From NCBI RefSeq assembly GCF_019890615.1, contig NZ_JAINVZ010000008.1:186001-250000 (forward strand): a DNA stretch of 64,000 nt, given 5' to 3'. Within the stretch, counting starts at the first letter, position 1. Every line of letters starts with the position of its first letter. The notes beneath the pieces were generated by a model that had not been told where the DNA came from, searched no databases, and saw nothing but the letters and a program-made list of their open reading frames with translations. A program made the translations under genes and the position numbers. Shown one piece after another: positions 63,273-64,000 of the stretch. The stretch comes from Streptantibioticus parmotrematis (GTDB lineage: Bacteria; Actinomycetota; Actinomycetes; Streptomycetales; Streptomycetaceae).

Positions 63273-64000
63273 ATGACTGCCAGAATTCCTCGATCGGATG
63301 GGCCGGGTATTCGTGCCGTGCTGGAGTCGGTCGCGGCCCACCTTCCCGACCGCTACCTGTCCGACGTCGAGATCGAAGAGGCGATCAGCAAGGCGAGCTG
63401 TGGGTTCAAGCCCCCTTCCGGCATCCTTCGCCAACTCACCGGAGTACGGGGCGTACACGTGTCGCCGGATGGTCAACAAGCCTCCGATCTCGCCGTCATG
63501 GCGGCCAGGAAGACTCTGGACGAGTGCGGCGTCCGGCCTGGTGACGTGGACTTGCTGATCTTCGCCGCCTCCAGCCAGGACATGGTGGAGCCCGCCACCG
63601 GGCACATCGTGGCCGCCAAACTCGGCCTGGAATGCCCGGCGTTCGACGTCAAGAACGCCTGCAACAGCGTTCTCAACGCGATGGAGATCACTCAGGCGCT
63701 GATCGCCACAGGCGGCTACCGCCGAGTGCTGGTGGCCTGTGGCGAGGCTCCCTCGCGGTGTGTGCGATGGTCGGTCAGCGACGCGGCCGCCTTCGCCCGG
63801 TCGTTCGCCTCCTACGGGTTCTCCGACGCCGGCGCGGCGTTGCTGTGGAGGGCCTCAAGCGTGGGGGAGCCGCCCGGTCGCGGATTCCTGGGCACTGAGT
63901 TCGCGGCCGTGTCGTCCGCGTGGTCGGCGGCGGTGGTCGAGGGTGGCGGAACGGTGCACCCCGATGGTGGCGAGCACCGCTTCTTCCGGATGGACGGTGT
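63273..64000 (+). CDS. 3-oxoacyl-ACP synthase III / FabH-like condensing enzyme (3' end outside window)
   Basis: 242 codons visible from ATG 63273, six bases after GGAGG; no stop before the right edge. N-terminal AVLESVAAHLPDRYLSDVEI, then SPDGQQASDLAVMAARKTL, VDLLIFAAASSQDMVEPATG, and the active-site KNACNSVLNAME with Cys130, in the order of FabH/OleA-type enzymes (about 330-350 residues in full). The His and Asn of the Cys-His-Asn triad would lie beyond the edge. It probably starts or joins acyl chains in the lipid pathway, using CoA- or ACP-bound substrates. It could alternatively be an OleA-like head-to-head condensing enzyme. Confidence 0.88.
   Translation, partial: MTARIPRSDGPGIRAVLESVAAHLPDRYLSDVEIEEAISKASCGFKPPSGILRQLTGVRGVHVSPDGQQASDLAVMAARKTLDECGVRPGDVDLLIFAASSQDMVEPATGHIVAAKLGLECPAFDVKNACNSVLNAMEITQALIATGGYRRVLVACGEAPSRCVRWSVSDAAAFARSFASYGFSDAGAALLWRASSVGEPPGRGFLGTEFAAVSSAWSAAVVEGGGTVHPDGGEHRFFRMDG

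Noticed and set aside
1-64000. tRNA, rRNA or intact insertion sequence
   Set aside because: None recognised by eye. Only the 42584-42660 inverted repeat is reminiscent of a mobile-element end, and it has no transposase or target duplication.

Overview
The window reads as chromosomal DNA from a Streptomyces or close actinomycete: very high GC, many GTG starts, AGGAGG-type ribosome sites, a shared-ATPase type sugar importer, Tat/Sec secreted proteins, an LCP cell-wall ligase, a terpene synthase/P450 pair and rare in-frame TTA (bldA) codons. No rRNA, tRNA, CRISPR array or intact insertion sequence was recognised.

Layout. (1) Bases 1-15,574: the greater part of one giant gene, cut by the left window edge. 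The visible 5,181+ residues carry repeated caspase-like His/Cys modules, an ADP-ribosyltransferase-like domain, an anthrax edema factor/ExoY-like nucleotidyl cyclase domain, OmpA-like repeats and a C-terminal permuted papain-like (LRAT/NlpC) domain. It resembles a composite effector or toxin. (2) 15.6-19 kb: a convergent XRE/NB-ARC/TPR regulator and a divergent LuxR-type regulator. (3) 19.5-25.6 kb: redox and electrophile-response genes (alpha/beta hydrolase, zinc-less quinone oxidoreductase-like enzyme, Old Yellow Enzyme) facing a MarR regulator with two matching palindromes, then a GlxA-type regulator divergent from HD-domain and Rid-family genes. (4) 25.9-31.5 kb: a terpenoid locus: class I terpene synthase, overlapping P450, WS/DGAT-like acyltransferase, a small acidic protein and an ABC1/UbiB kinase. 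(5) 31.6-33.5 kb: hypothetical, Nudix hydrolase, inorganic pyrophosphatase.

(6) 33.7-42.4 kb: a sugar-utilisation locus (LacI regulator, GH2 glycosidase, two permeases, lipoprotein binding protein, secreted BNR/ricin-lectin sialidase-like enzyme), tied together by TGCAACGTTGCA-type operators. (7) 42.6-51.5 kb: mixed accessory genes: small secreted proteins, a frameshifted stress-protein gene coupled to a methyltransferase, a secreted phospholipase D-like protein, a transporter, two ArsR regulators, an LCP protein and a 12-copy pentanucleotide repeat.

(8) 51.7-64 kb: a lipid-type biosynthetic cluster built as two divergent operons. Leftward: ABC1 kinase, thioester-reductase-like SDR, ACP, ketosynthase. 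Rightward: an aldehyde dehydrogenase-P450 fusion, a second ACP, a fatty acyl-AMP ligase, a small acidic protein, and then a FabH-like ketosynthase cut by the right edge. The likely logic is that the ligase activates a fatty acid onto an ACP, the ketosynthases extend it, and the reductase, dehydrogenase and P450 tailor it. Three genes on both arms contain a TTA codon, implying bldA control. A decayed third ABC1 gene lies beside the right arm. This cluster and the giant composite protein are the two most unusual parts of the window.
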